64,000 nt of DNA from Epiperipatus broadwayi (GCA_028023455.1 JAQFVV010000255.1:930001-994000); one strand, 5' to 3'. Positions 1 through 12,886 are shown, numbered from the stretch's first letter. Translations and numbers: made by a program. The notes: generated by a model from the sequence alone, not told the origin.

Positions 1-60
1 TGCTTAATTAAAGTATAATGGTAAAATTTTTAAATTTTGAATTTAGCAGTTGAAATATAA

Positions 61-110
61 AAGTTCTGAAGAAGATTGCTGGGGCAATCGAAACTGTAAA
101 TTGTAAAAGT
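61..110 (+). ncRNA. Hammerhead-like motif of the Penelope-associated type
   Basis: CTGAAGA at 66-72 fits the hammerhead core CTGANGA. One spare A follows, then a perfect 6-bp stem II (GATTGC 74-79, loop TGGG, GCAATC 84-89), then GAAA at 90-93. The downstream ACTGTAAATTGTA can close a 2-bp stem III before a GTA triplet. A convincing stem I is not visible, so activity is doubtful. The same layout (core, one spare base, stem II, GAAAC, TGTWAATT) recurs at 8603-8629 and 9373-9400. Known hammerheads of this minimal kind occur in Penelope-like elements. Confidence 0.5.
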
Positions 111-120
111 GGGTGGTAAA

Positions 121-1280
121 TAAAGCATTGTGTAATAGTAGTAAAGTGCATGGATGATTTAGTATTATATGATATAAGATGTTGTTTTTTGTATTTATTT
201 CTGTGTTTAATACTGTTTAATAAGAAAAATATATAACATTTTTTTTGTAATTGAAAGAACAATGTTCTCCTTATAAATATTTATGGCTTAGCAATTGTAT
301 TATGTAAATCTCTTTTATCAAGGATTACTAGAATTATTATATCATTGGTTAGTATTTATGCTGCAGACTGGTTTGTTTTCATTACATCTGTACAGTTAAA
401 TAGTATGGTGATAATTAATAATTTACATAGATTATTCTAAATATTAATTTTTGATGTAATTAAATGGACATATATTTTGGCAAGATAGGTGTTTTAACAT
501 ATTTTTACATAAAACATTTTGCCTTAGTACCTAAGCTGAAATATATGTTTTTCTGCACTATATATCTTAATAATAATGAATACAGTTTGTCTAAAATTTT
601 TATATATCTCCAAACTATAAATTTTTACCAGTTTTGTCAAGAAATCGTTTATCATTTAATCTTAAATAATAAATAAAATTATAAACTATTTAAAAATCCC
701 AAATTCAATATTTAATTTAGTAAGGAATATATATATTTTATTTATTTATTTGAGTTTTATTATTGTCTGTTATATTGTAATAAAGTTTCTAACTTTGATT
801 TAAATCATGTCTCATAACTTTCGTTTTACCTTTTTATTACTCAACTAGTTAAATGGAATAGAAATGGAAAGCAATGATTGAAGAAGTGTATGTATATTTA
901 ATATTAGTTATAATAATTGTAAATGCTTGTATGAGACACAAATGTACAAAGCAAATGCTAATTTTCTTTTGTAAGGTTGTTTAAAAATACATTTAGAAGA
1001 TAGCATTCAATGTGTATGGTGTTTTGGAGGATTCTCTGCTCACATGATATTTATCATCTTAAAGTTATCTCTTTTAGAAAATAAAATTAAATATTTAGAA
1101 AAATGAGAGATGTTCAGCTTATTGTTAGATATGGAGGGGGGGGGGTTGATAGTTGCAATAGTTATGATTAAGATTTTATTTAACATTTTTGTATAGGTTC
1201 CAGAGATTCTTTTAGGCATATATTGTTATACACACACATTCTTTAAACATGGCAATAGGTCATCAGACAGCCTGTACTAT
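121..1280. other. No gene seen
   Basis: AT-rich sequence with only short random ORFs. A run of G lies at about 1136-1146. No splice-flanked coding block or repeat that I can classify. Confidence 0.5.
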
Positions 1281-1318
1281 AAGATCATATATATAGATCT
1301 AGTTTCTGAAATCCTAAC

Positions 1319-1365
1319 TCTTCACTGATGTGAGCCATTAAGCTTGAAACCAATTGGTCTGGAGA
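1319..1365 (+). ncRNA. Hammerhead ribozyme motif, family E (copy 1)
   Basis: Stem I strand TCTTCA (1319-1324) can pair with TGGAGA (1360-1365) over 6 bp with one G-U. CTGATGT (1325-1331) is the core with A9 changed to T. Stem II is about 1332-1345, GAAA is 1346-1349, the stem III palindrome CCAATTGG is 1350-1357, and the cleavage triplet is GTC ending at 1359. The second copy at 13659 has the same A9 change, so both may descend from one mutated source. All helices are present, but the core change predicts weak or no cleavage. Confidence 0.65.
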
Positions 1366-1369
1366 TGAT

Positions 1370-2640
1370 GATAGTATGATAGAGATTTTGAATTCTTTCT
1401 CTGTTGGCACTTATTATTAAAGCTTGTTTGGAGCTACTGATAAGTTCCATCTAGTGAACATTTTAGCACAAGCTTAAAGGCCAGTTGCACAATTTGTGAC
1501 TTGTTTTATTAATTATATATATAAAACTTTAAATTTATTTACGAAAAAAAAAGTATTATGAGATCATCAACCAGATTATTCTTGAAACAAAAAGCTATAA
1601 AATTTCTGAGTCCTTTGAAAATATTGAATGCTACCCACAAAGATATTCTACTACTGTTACAGACACCCGAAATTAATTTTTGGAAACAAAAATATACATA
1701 CTGTAAAAAAAACGCTATTTGCTATTATGCTTTTAAATATCTACAATCTTGCAAAATCTCTTTCCGAAAATTTCAACATCCATATTTAACAAATAGATAA
1801 ACATTTTTTCAAGCTCTTTATGTTTTTCTAATAAATTCTTATAATAGAATTAATAATAGTGTATTCAAATTAAAATTAAGTGTTTTGTTAAAAGAATTGA
1901 ATTAAATCAATAGCATATTGTTTTTCATAAGCTTTGAAAACTATTAAGGAATAGTTAAGAATAGCACCAATAATATCAAGATATATATATTATAACAATC
2001 CAGAGAATAGGAGACTTAATGTATCTACACTACAGGTCGCCACTAGGCATTTGAACCTAGAAAATTTATATAGTAGACAGATACGTAAGTTTAAAAAAAA
2101 AAAAAAAATTATTTTATATATTTTGATTCCAGTTGTTAGCCCATTGTCACTAGCTCAGTGGAATAGCAGAGATTTATATTTTATAATAAATTCTTATCTA
2201 AGAATATATAAAAAAATAAAATAAGCCACTGCCAGTAATTATACACACAAACATTTATTTATGCACATATATATAAAATTTAGCATTATTATTTTAGTAT
2301 GTTTACTTTAGCATTTAACTACATTTTAAAATTTTATTTTAGATTTTAATTTATATTTTAATTTTTATAAGTTTACACAGATGGATTTATAAAAGTTTGT
2401 TTTATAATGTTGAGTATAGATCAGTTACATAGATTACACGGTTAAAAACATTTCAAAATAAACATAAATGATCAAAATACAAAGTCACTGATAATGTCAC
2501 TTGCAGAGGGAATACAAGAAACCCAATGGCATTCATCATAAAATGCCACATTGACATCGATGACTTATATATTCTAATCGAATATGAAAATCACAAACAT
2601 AAGTAACCGATAACGAATCCATGCAACGTCCATACCCAAC
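1370..2640. other. No gene seen
   Basis: AT-rich, with short poly-A and TA runs. A short ORF at 1558-1800 has low-complexity composition and no recognisable domain. Confidence 0.45.
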
Positions 2641-2679
2641 TTAAATTTAATGCATTTTTATTTAGAGTGTCGAGTATGA

Positions 2680-3042
2680 ATAGACTACATAGATTTGCAT
2701 TTGAAAAAAAAATTCTATCCTTATTTAACCTTAGGCCAAAAGTTCGCAGTTAAACCAACGTCAATCCATCTGATATATCGATGCATTCAATGTAACACAA
2801 ATACGGCAGCACAAAATAGGTTAAGAGAAGAAATTGCCTCTCATCAGATAGGAATACTACATCTATCTGATGAGAAGAGCAATAAAAAAAACTCCATAGA
2901 AAAGGACAGCAGTCATTTTGCCGACTTAAGATCGCATTCCATAGGCAAAAAGGAAGTGTTTGGCATGGAAAGCAATTCTGCCCATAGCGAATCTCGTACT
3001 ACATCTACTAATTACACCAACATATCCAATCTATTGACCTAA
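2680..3042 (+). CDS. Possible terminal exon, unknown product
   Basis: An open frame runs from just after an in-frame stop near 2677 to a TAA near 3042. No ATG start fits, so it would have to be an exon. From about 2815 the composition is richer in G+C than its surroundings and the peptide looks protein-like: polar, rich in Ser, Asn and Lys, without membrane segments, ending in SNLLT. A pyrimidine-rich tract ending TTTAG at about 2659-2665 could be an acceptor, but it lies before the in-frame stop. I recognise no family. It could equally be chance or part of an unknown repeat. Confidence 0.22.
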   Translation: MDYIDLHLKKKFYPYLTLGQKFAVKPTSIHLIYRCIQCNTNTAAQNRLREEIASHQIGILHLSDEKSNKKNSIEKDSSHFADLRSHSIGKKEVFGMESNSAHSESRTTSTNYTNISNLLT

Positions 3043-5490
3043 TTTAACTATGAAACAAATAACCTAAGATTACCCTCCCCTAATATAACTTTACAAATCT
3101 ATATAGCCATTCACGCCCGACTTAAGTTTAACATTTATATAATTTAATTTAACGAAAAACAGAAATCATAATAAAAACTTAAAAAAAGAAAAAAAAGAAA
3201 TGGAAATGATTTTACAAAAGAAATACATCAAATTAAAATTACTTATTAATAAATAAAGTTGGTCAGATAGGATTCTATTGCAATTATTTTAAATATGGAA
3301 CGTTTTTAATTTAATGTTCATGAATTATCTAAAGTTCTTACGGTTTTAAAAGGTCCATAATTTGTAGTTGTTTGTAATTTTGAATGGGAATTCCCATGCC
3401 ATCCTGAAGATATTGGTATCCAGTTAGCTGTTGTTTTTTTACTTATCCGGAGGTCTTTTACTTTAGCCGGTCCTTAATGTAGAAAATGATCGATCATTTC
3501 TCTTTCTTTCTTTTTTTATAACTACTGAAGAAATTGAAAGTGTGTCTTTTAATCCCTTCACCTCCAACTCTCTGACTTAACACATCTTCGTCCTCTCTTA
3601 ATAATCATTATTTCCTTATTTCCAATCTTTCCTTTTATATTAACTTTGCGGATTAACTCAACATTACGTCATGATGATGATGAAGACCCTTTCATTGAGG
3701 TTTGATTCCTAAGAGATTTCTTTTTATTTGCTATTAGTTTCTATTATTTTCCTATCTGACTGTTGCTTATACATTTAAATGCCCAAGGGCTAGTTCACTT
3801 TGACTAATTAAAATAATCATTTCCTTTTTTCAATAACATTAATTAATTTGTTTTCCAAACTTAAAGATATATTTTTATCTCCAAAACTTTTTAAGTTTTT
3901 GCTTTTAAAATACTTTTTCTATTTTAATAAAGTTTTATTTTAATAATTTTTTTCATCTGTGCGATTTTATATATATACGAGTTTAAGATGATTTTTTAAT
4001 TTTCAATTTTTAATTCTTAAAAAAGAATTTTTATTTGCGAACTTTAATTTTTTCATGTTTAATATAAAAAAAATAATGTAACGTCGTATGTGCCCGTTAC
4101 AATATATATATATATTACCTATCCAAAATCACTTGTAAATTAAATATAACCCAAATTACCAGTCTTTGTTAGTGAGATACTTAAATGTAACATCGCAGAA
4201 ATGATATAGATAATAAAAATACAACTTAGTTCAAATATTTTATTCATATCCCAAAATATAAAATTAAATATATTTATTAATCAAACTAGTAATAAAATTT
4301 TTTAAACAATTATTTTTCAGCACATACTACTAATTACCACCTTTTATGCTAATAAATTGACTCATATTTTGGGCCTGTCTTTATCATATTATTTCTTTCT
4401 GCAATAAAGTAAAATACAATAAATATCTTACATTCAATAATGTTACCAATTATTATAATACTAGAAGAATGATTAAAATCTTGGCTTGGCTGGTTGACTG
4501 ATATAGCTTTATGACATCTCAAGAAATGGTAAATTTATACATGCCACCAAACATCTTTCACAATCCAATATTAAATCTTAAAAGCTAGATTGACTTGAAC
4601 TAATAATCCTAAATCAAATAGTGTTTTTAATAAATACATTTAATGAAAAACATGATGATGATGATGATGATTCATTGCATATAGATAAACACAAAAAATT
4701 ACAATTAATCATTAAAGAATGAATCAAAAGTCTTTTCAATATTTAATAATTAAATTATGAAGTAGTTTAAATTCTGAGGTACTGAATTACACAGTAAAAG
4801 ATAAGTATACATAAATAATGTAAAGAATAACAAATTTAGTTAAGTGGCATCTATTCATTGCTACTATAAGTATTAAAACAATTGGCACTTTAAGGCAGTT
4901 AAATATTTTATAAAATACAACTATGCATATGTTTGTAGGATAAATGAGGCTGTAATATCTGGTAAATTTGTTTAATTGTAAATATTATATAAGTGATATC
5001 TTTGTTACTAATAGAAACAGTCATTTTATTCAGAGTATTGTTTAATTAATAATATTACTCTTAAAAGTATTTAAATTATTTAGCTACTTATAAATACCAT
5101 AGTAATTTCATTTGTTAGATTAAACTAAAAAAAAAAATCAAAAATCTCCCACCAATTTTAGATATATATATAACATAAAGAAAATTCCTCTAAATTTCAA
5201 AATTTATTATACTTGAAAACAATTTCAATTCAATTTGATATATCTTATCATAGAATCTAAAAAAAGTTAGATCAGTTTACTTTAATTGCACTGAATTAAT
5301 TATTCTGCAATAACATTACTTTAAATATGCTTATATCCAAATCTCTCTTTGGATAATCAAGTATGTGCAGCCAAAATCATTTTTCAGTGTACTATCTTTA
5401 AATCTTCATTATTGTGTCACAATATTTCTATCAGCAATTCCAATTTTAGCTTAGTCTCTACTTCTCTCTCTTGCTTCCTTAGCTTAATCT
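3043..5490. other. No gene seen
   Basis: Long AT-rich intergenic or intronic stretch with short (GAT)n runs near 3673 and 4653. Nothing else is recognised. Confidence 0.45.
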
Positions 5491-6119
5491 GTCTAAGTCA
5501 TGGGTGGGCAACGACTGGCATATGATCTGTATCTGGCCTATGATGATGTTGAATCTGAACTGCTGCATAAATGCATAAATAGGCAAAATCCATACCTGAA
5601 GAACTATTAAAAGATTAGAAAACTGTTGACTTTCTATAATTAATGGCAATAGAGAAAACGACAGTGACTTCATTAACGTCTGTGCAAAAAGTTTACTGAC
5701 AACATGATGCACTTGTATGTGCATGGTAGAGGAATGTTGGACATAATGTTAATTTTACACCATTACAATACTATCTACTCCAAGAAGCAAATGCACAAGC
5801 TTATTTGTTGATTTATAGGCCACAAATTATCAGGGTGTGTAGTGTGGGGCACAGGTAATTAGATGATACTATGCACACATGAAGAATAGTATATCCAAAG
5901 TATTATTTTAGCATTGAGCAAATGAAGTTCCTTCAGTTTCACCAACTTTTTATTGAAAAAAATAATATTGTCGCATGGTATTTTATAAGTTCATGTCTTT
6001 TCTAATTATTACAATTTTTAATTTAATATAATTTATGGCTCATAAAATAAGCCAATTAAAGAAAAAAAAATGATGTCAAATGCCGCATTTTTAATGATAT
6101 TTGGACATTCAGATATATA

Positions 6120-6226
6120 TATATATCATATGTCAAAGCATTGACCAGGGAGCAAATCTGGGACAACTACTTTAAGGCAGCTGTGCTGACCACTCAGCCA
6201 CCAGCGCTTGACAAATATTTAATTGC
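6120..6226 (-). mobile_element. tRNA-derived SINE, degenerate copy
   Basis: On the minus strand this matches the SINE seen intact at 28756-28843 and 56886-56975: a GTCAAGCGCTGGTGGCTGAG start, A-box-like region, anticodon-arm-like hairpin, and a decayed B box. It sits inside the hAT element, before the transposase remnant, next to a short (TA)n run. Confidence 0.75.
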
Positions 6227-7180
6227 AAATATAAACAATAAATCTGTTTGTTTGGTTTGTAATAAAACTATTTTTGTTTTTAAAGAATATAATTTAAAAA
6301 GGCATTTTTAAACGAAACATTTCGACAAATTTAAGCTATTTTCACTGGAACAAATGAAAGTTGAAGCATAAAAATTAAAAAGTGGTTTGTTTAAACAATA
6401 AAATATTTTGAAAAAATTATCAAGTACTGATAGAGCTTTGACGCAAGCTAATTACATTATTACACATAAGGTTTCAAAGCTATGCAAATCATTTTCTGGC
6501 AGGGAATTTGTAAATGAATGCTTAATATTGCCAAGTTATTATGCCCTGATTAAAAAAACCTGACCTTTGAAAAAAATTAATCTTTTACAAAGAATTCTTG
6601 TGAGATGCATTGACAATATTTCAAGCAATGTGACATTACTGATACGAGTCAACTTTTAATCTTTTAATCTTTATTTGAGGTACAAATAAAGATTTGAAAT
6701 TATGAAGGAATTACGTTCTACATGTTCTATGAAAGCACAACTATTGACAAAATTTTTTTATAGTCCTTCAAGAAAAAATGGGGCAAAATTGTCAACATCT
6801 CAACCAATGGCTATCCTAGTTTGACAGGAATACACTGGATTATTAAAAAAATAAGCAATGAAATAAAGTGTATTCTAGGAAAAGAAGTAATTTTTTACAT
6901 TGCATAATTCATCAACAAATCCTTTGCAAAAGAGTTCTAAAACTGAAACATATTATGTCAGTTGTAACCAAAGTAGTTAATTTTTTTCATCAAAGAGTTT
7001 TAATTACCAGCAATTTTTAACATTGTTGAAAGAAATTGCATGTAAATATATTAATATTCTATACCATATAAACATAAGATGGCTTAAACAGTGAGGATTG
7101 CCAATTCCTCTACAAGCTTTATGATAAATGCTTAGCCAAAGCCAGCACTTAAAATATCTTTGTCAGGAACCCCTCTCCAA

Positions 7181-7223
7181 ACCCCTGACCATGGTTTTGT
7201 GCTTTGGCACTCCTCAGAGAGGT
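7181..7223 (-). ncRNA. Hammerhead ribozyme motif, family A left arm
   Basis: On the minus strand: ACCTCT, CTGAGGA, a stem II of GTGC-CAAA-GCAC (perfect 4 bp), AAAA in place of GAAA, the CCATGG palindrome, TC, AGGGGT. Stem I ACCTCT/AGGGGT pairs over 6 bp with one G-U. The G12-to-A change should abolish cleavage in this copy. Compare the intact motif at 49236-49278. Confidence 0.75.
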
Positions 7224-7327
7224 GTCAGGGTAGGTTCAGACACTAGATATAAAAATACCAACCCAAAGCCAAGAACTTATCTAAAAGTTATCTATTGAGT
7301 AGATCTAGGGTCTGAACCTACCCTGAC

Positions 7328-7370
7328 ACCTCTCTGAGGAGTGTCAAAGCATGAAACCATGGTCAGGGGT
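7328..7370 (+). ncRNA. Hammerhead ribozyme motif, family A right arm
   Basis: ACCTCT (7328-7333), core CTGAGGA (7334-7340), stem II GTGTCAAAGCAT (7341-7352, now with one mismatch), GAAA (7353-7356), stem III CCATGG (7357-7362), TC (7363-7364), AGGGGT (7365-7370). Cleavage would fall after C7364. All core bases are present. Stem III with its closing A-U is palindromic, as in hammerheads that act as dimers. Confidence 0.8.
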
Positions 7371-8539
7371 TTGGGGAGGGGTTCCTAACAAAGATATTTT
7401 AAGTGCTGGCTCTGGCTAAGCATTTATCATAAAGCTTGTAGAGGAATTGGCAATCCTCACTGTTTATAACTTACAAGCTTAAGAGATAGGGTCATGTGAT
7501 CTATGAATTGATCTATGACTCTTATTTTGACTAAGTTGGCTTAGTCTTGCAAACGTGTTAAAATGATTTCATGATTTGTTGGATGAAATTGTTAACTTTT
7601 TAAATGTTAAAGATAAGCTTAGTAAATTAAAAGATGAACAACAAATGGCAGAATGACTTTTTCTTCTCCATTGATGTATTAACATATCAAAATACTTCAG
7701 ACTGATTTATATATATATATAAATTTAAGTAATAAAGAAGGTAAAACCACATTTTTCTTATAAAATCTCTGTCTTGTGTTGTGATTTGAGAGCTCCCTAT
7801 AATCATCATTACATCTGATTGGCTGTCATATTAGCATTCTACAATGTGCATGTGAGATTTCAGCCTTTCACTTTAATATCAAAATAAATTAAATTTATTA
7901 TTACAAAGGAAAGTATTATTTCTTTAGTATGTATACAAATGTCACATCATTTAAGACAAAATAAAAATTATTTTCATAATTTCAAAAGGAACAGTTAATT
8001 CATTTTCCAATCGTGTAAATAAGAAAAAAAAATTAAAATGTGATGATGTTAAAAAAAATGAAACAATAATAAATGACTTAATATTTAAAGATTTTCACAA
8101 AATTTCTAAATATTTATTTTTAGTAAGCTTACCGTTTATTTGTAATATTAATGACACAATATCTTGTGTCCAGTTGGATGTGATAAATGTGCAATCAAAT
8201 ATAATATTAAAGAAGCAATTTGTTAAAAAAACAATAATGGACTTTTATGCCTCTTTAAATCCAGAAATGTTTAAAATTATTCTGGATAATGCACAGATAT
8301 ATTTGGCATATTATGAATAAACATTCCTATGTGAAACTACATTTTCTTTAATAAAAAATACAAAGAGTAAAATCAGATCATAATTTAGAAGCCATTTTAC
8401 AAATAGCCACTTGTGAATTGAATCCCAATATTCATATAATCGTATGTCAGGAGCATTCCAAATTCAATCTTTCATAATAATGTTTTTGTAATAATAAGTT
8501 TTTTTTTTATTATCATAACAATAAAAATATTTAACAGAC

Positions 8540-9462
<923 letters not shown>

Positions 9463-9925
9463 ATATGCTAAAGTAGAAATCAATACATAAAAAAAGGAAG
9501 AAGAAAATAAATTAAAATGTTTGTTACAAATTTTAATTTTTATCTATAATTGATTTATATTTAGGTCATTAAATTTTGTATTTACAATTTTTTAAAATAT
9601 ATTAATAATTTGGTAATTCAAGTAATTTAACATTTTGTAGGTTCTGAATTTTTTGTTAAATTATTCAATCTATTCTGGCCTATGCCATGAAAACAAAATT
9701 TCATTCGGTCCACTGACAAAAAAATGGTTGCTTATCATGGTCTAAATGCAGTCCCAAAAATATGCAAAGTTTTTATATATTCGCATGATTTCTATTATAA
9801 TATTTACCTTCATTTTACAGATATATTTTAATACCTCTATTCAAATATCACAATTAAATTTAGCATTTCAACTATTTAAAACTCTTTAATTAAATGCAAA
9901 TTTCTTGTTTCAATAAAGCAAGATT

Positions 9926-10166
9926 TTCACATGATCACCATTTCATATACTTACACACATTTATAATAAGAGTACCAAAATTCTCCATACAGTAGTGCCA
10001 CTAAGTGCAGGCCTTCATAATCCATGGTTTCAGGCAGATTTGTGCATAAAATCCTTATCTAGTCCCTACTTATCTAACATCTCCAGACTAATTTTTAGCT
10101 TGTGGCTTTTATCAGAAATGAACCTTAGATTTATGAGCACTGCACCTAAATCTTATAATCCATTGC
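9926..10166 (-). mobile_element. Hammerhead element, family C (degenerate copy)
   Basis: The left part matches the family C tail (CACATGATCACC) and palindrome edge (TTCTCCATACAGTAGTGCCAC). On the minus strand, 10079-10121 keeps a decayed hammerhead: TTTCTGATAA, a stem-II-like AAGCCACAAGCT, AAAA, TTAGTC, TGGAG. Further right, the block reading GATTTAGGTGCAGTGCTC on the minus strand matches family C at 35370. The ends are unclear and no target duplication is certain. Confidence 0.65.
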
Positions 10167-10350
10167 AATTCTCTAGCAACCTCCTTTTATCTATTTGGTT
10201 AACTATAAAGCTAGGAGCTCAATATTAAAACATCATAATGTTTTCAATGCAAGCAAACATCATTGGGATAACTTTATATTCTGCTAAATATAATTGATTC
10301 ATTATAACCTTTCAGTATACTACAGCAGGCAAAAATTATTTATCAAATAA

Positions 10351-10734
10351 ATGCATAAGAAGCTGTACATGAGGGGTCAGAGTGACTTGAGGTCAACAAG
10401 TGTATAACAATAATATTGGCATCAGCATGGGATTTGGGAATTCCATCATGAGATTTTTAATGGTATGGATGACTGAAGAGTTGGAAGTTGGAATAGATTG
10501 AAGCCTGTCCATTTAAGTATGAGGGTCTCCTATCTTAATATAAACTGAGCATTGATTATATATATGTGTGTGTGAGAGATGATGACCTGGACCAACTGAT
10601 GAGTTCTGATTCAGCACAAAATATGTATATTAGTGATTATTTATCTTTTTTACATTGTGTGGCCATCTGTATCAGGGGTATGAGATAGTGTGGATAATTG
10701 AAGGGTCCTTGAAAGTCTTTGTTCAAATCCCCTA
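10351..10734 (+). mobile_element. Hammerhead plus tRNA-like element, family I (copy 1)
   Basis: Flanked by a perfect 14-bp direct repeat TATTTATCAAATAA (10337-10350 and 10735-10748). It contains a hammerhead motif at 10591-10634 and ends just after a B-box-like GTTCAAATCCCC near 10721-10732. Upstream of the B box a degenerate A-box-like stretch is possible (TGAGATAGTGTGG). Related copies lie at 12889-13041, 26905-26995, 29935-30240 and 50560-50915. Ribozyme plus tRNA-like promoter recalls Schistosoma Sm-alpha-type SINEs, but sequence identity is not claimed. Confidence 0.8.
10591..10634 (+). ncRNA. Hammerhead ribozyme motif, family I copy 1
   Basis: ACCAA (10591-10595), CTGATGA (10596-10602), stem II GTTCTGATTCAGCAC (10603-10617), AAAA (10618-10621, consensus GAAA), TATGTA, TA, TTAGT. 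Stem I ACCAA/TTAGT has one mismatch against the consensus TTGGT. Confidence 0.7.
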
Positions 10735-12108
10735 TATTTATCAAATAAGTATAAAATGTTTTATTATAAGAAGAATTATCATTTTGGTGATCTTTTTCTT
10801 TAACCATTCTTACATTTCAATTCTAAACGTTTATTAGTGTATTACTAACATGTGATCTTGATCCCCTATCTTAAAAATAATAATGATAAGAATACAAAAT
10901 AAAATGTCGATTGTTTAAATAATGTAAAACTATAAAAAATAATGGTTTAAAATAAATATTCTTTATTAATGTGTGTCTAAATATATATATATATGAGCGT
11001 ACACGCGCTCATTTATATTAAATATTGTATTCAAATGCAAAATTATTTTAATTTTTTTTAATTTATTAGATATCTCTAGATATCTAATAATTTTGAACTT
11101 GCTGCTTATTAAATTTAGTTGTCCTATCTCTTAACCAATTTAAAATCTATTCAAAAATTATATATACATATATTATTTAATCAATAGGATATTTTACTAT
11201 CACAATTTATATTTTATGAAGCATGATAAAGAAAATTATAATATGCATACAGACGTATGATTTCAATATATTTACTTATATATAACATGACAAAACATAT
11301 ATTTAAGTGAAAAGTCAGTTGTAATGTTAAAATGTCCAAACAATATATTTCAAATTCTCCATTTTTTTTTCAATCAAAAGCAGTCGATATATATGTATTT
11401 AGAAAAGACACCAGGAAATTAAAAGTTTATTTGAACTGGGGAAAATGGTTAAAAACAATCCTACTATCTACAAGATGAAACCAAAAAATCAAAAGGATAT
11501 TGAGAAGGAAAAAAGGCTCAGCTTTCAGTAAAAATTTTCTTCTCTGCACTCAAACAGTAAATCTAGTTAAGTTTTTTTTTATTAAAATCAGATTTAAATG
11601 TTATATATGTTGTCTAATGCATAAGATTAACTAATAAAGTAAGCAATCTAAAAGTAATAAACAATGTGTAATATAATTTTTAAACATTAGTAATTGAATA
11701 ATAATTTTCATATTTAAAAAAATGTAACAAAAATCGCCAATAGAAAAAAGTAGAATTTTTTCTATGTTGTTTTCAGTTTCAATATAAACAACATTAATAG
11801 AAAAGTTTTAGTTTGCATTTTTTTAAATGATTATTCAAAGCTAATCAATGATTATCAGAATTTACCACCAAACAAATGCATAGTTTAAAAAAATTCATAT
11901 TGTTTTAAATAAAAACTTTATCTTTTCTATTAGCATCTCATTAAATCGGAGAATTTGTACTTCTATTATCTGCGAATATTGTGATTTTCTGTTTAATAAA
12001 TCTAGACTTTAGTCTTAATCTATGAATAAAGTTCAAACTAAAAAAAAGAAATACTGACATGTATGTATATTTGGGGGAAAAAAATTTGTTACAATTTAAT
12101 ATAAGCGA
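10735..12108. other. No gene seen
   Basis: AT-rich sequence with short inverted repeats (for example near 11070-11090) and a TA run at about 10981-10994. Confidence 0.45.
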
Positions 12109-12384
12109 GTAATATTATTTAAATGTTATATACATTTAGCGGAAAAGTAGACTTTAAGGAGTATGCTTTCAAAATGGATATGTCGTATTGATAGCAACCT
12201 ATGTTTATTTAGTGTTCACAACATTTATATTTAAAGTAACAACAGAGAGAATATAAATGCCATGAATACTAAATAAACTGAAGTTGCTATAAATATGACA
12301 TATTCATGTCAAAAGCATGCTCTTTAAATTATATAAAAGTCTATATCTTTCCTGCTAAATGTATATAACATTTAAATAATATAA
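12109..12384. repeat. Foldback inverted repeat
   Basis: Arms of roughly 115 bp: AAATGTTATATACATTTAGC near 12120 is the reverse complement of the block ending at about 12375, and the pairing continues inward past TGTTTATTTAGT. No hammerhead core or coding content was seen. It looks like a MITE or foldback relic of a different family from A, B, C and I. Confidence 0.75.
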
Positions 12385-12481
12385 TAATTCAAAAAAGAGA
12401 GAAATATTGTAAAATATTTAATCATTATTAATGAATTATTATATTTAAAAAAATTAATGTTTATATGAACTTTTCTTCTTC

Positions 12482-12614
12482 ATCACATGATCACTATTTC
12501 TTATGCTGCTCATAACTTATTAAAACTGGCAAAACTATCAATACAGTCTGGCATTCATTGATTAATCTAGCTTGCACTGAGTGGCACTACTTGGAGAGTT
12601 TTGCCTATTTTAAT
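12482..12614 (+). mobile_element. Hammerhead element family C, internally deleted
   Basis: Perfect 14-bp direct repeats AACTTTTCTTCTTC flank it (12468-12481 and 12615-12628). It retains the family C 5' tail (ATCACATGATCACTATTTC), the palindrome edge and the 3' end GAGTTTTGCCTATTTTAAT, but the ribozyme-bearing centre is deleted. Confidence 0.8.
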
Positions 12615-12886
12615 AACTTTTCTTCTTCTAACTATTAAAAACTTAATGATTTGAAAAAAAAATTTAAATCTGCATTCTGTTTTACATTATTTTTAATCAG
12701 ATAATACTTTATTTAGCTAAAGATGCAATCAATAATGTTATAAATGCTTTTAAAAATTATTTCTCACATTTATTTTTATTTTGAAAGATACATTTAATAT
12801 AAATATAATAAAAAGTATTCTTTTTTAATAAATGTAGTAATAAATTAACTCTAAAAATTTATATAAAATTACAAATTCAATAATAA

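Larger units (their letters stand above)
7087..7531 (-). mobile_element. Palindromic hammerhead element, family A (copy 1)
   Basis: A near-perfect inverted repeat of about 380 bp (TAAACAGTGAGG at 7085 pairing with CCTCACTGTTTA ending 7466) is followed by a one-sided tail of about 65 bp to 7531. Both arms carry a hammerhead motif, one on each strand. The flanks TAAGATGGCTTA (7075-7086) and TAAGTTGGCTTA (7532-7543) are a 12-bp target duplication with one mismatch. The inserted-into frame (hAT transposase, RWLS) confirms the junctions. Strand is assigned so that the tail is 5'. A second copy with an unrelated target duplication is at 49142-49606. Confidence 0.85.
6237..8410 (+). pseudogene. hAT transposase remnant (GTF2IRD2/ZBED-like)
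   Basis: Near 6237 the translation gives a zinc-finger block, VCLVCNKTIFVFKEYNLKRH then a stop and TKHFDKFK, typical of the N-terminal finger of GTF2IRD2/SCAND3-type domesticated hAT proteins. After 7540 the frame reads NVLK, stop, FHDLLDEIVNFLNVKDKL. Near 8335-8400 the C-terminal dimerisation block ETTFSLIKNTKSKIRS is visible. Many stops and frameshifts separate these islands. The foldback insertion at 7087-7531 splits the conserved Arg-Trp-Leu codons, and removing it restores RWLS. Non-functional relic. Confidence 0.75.

Noticed and set aside
12109-12384. Hammerhead in this foldback repeat
   Set aside because: I looked for CTGANGA with GAAA on both strands and found neither.
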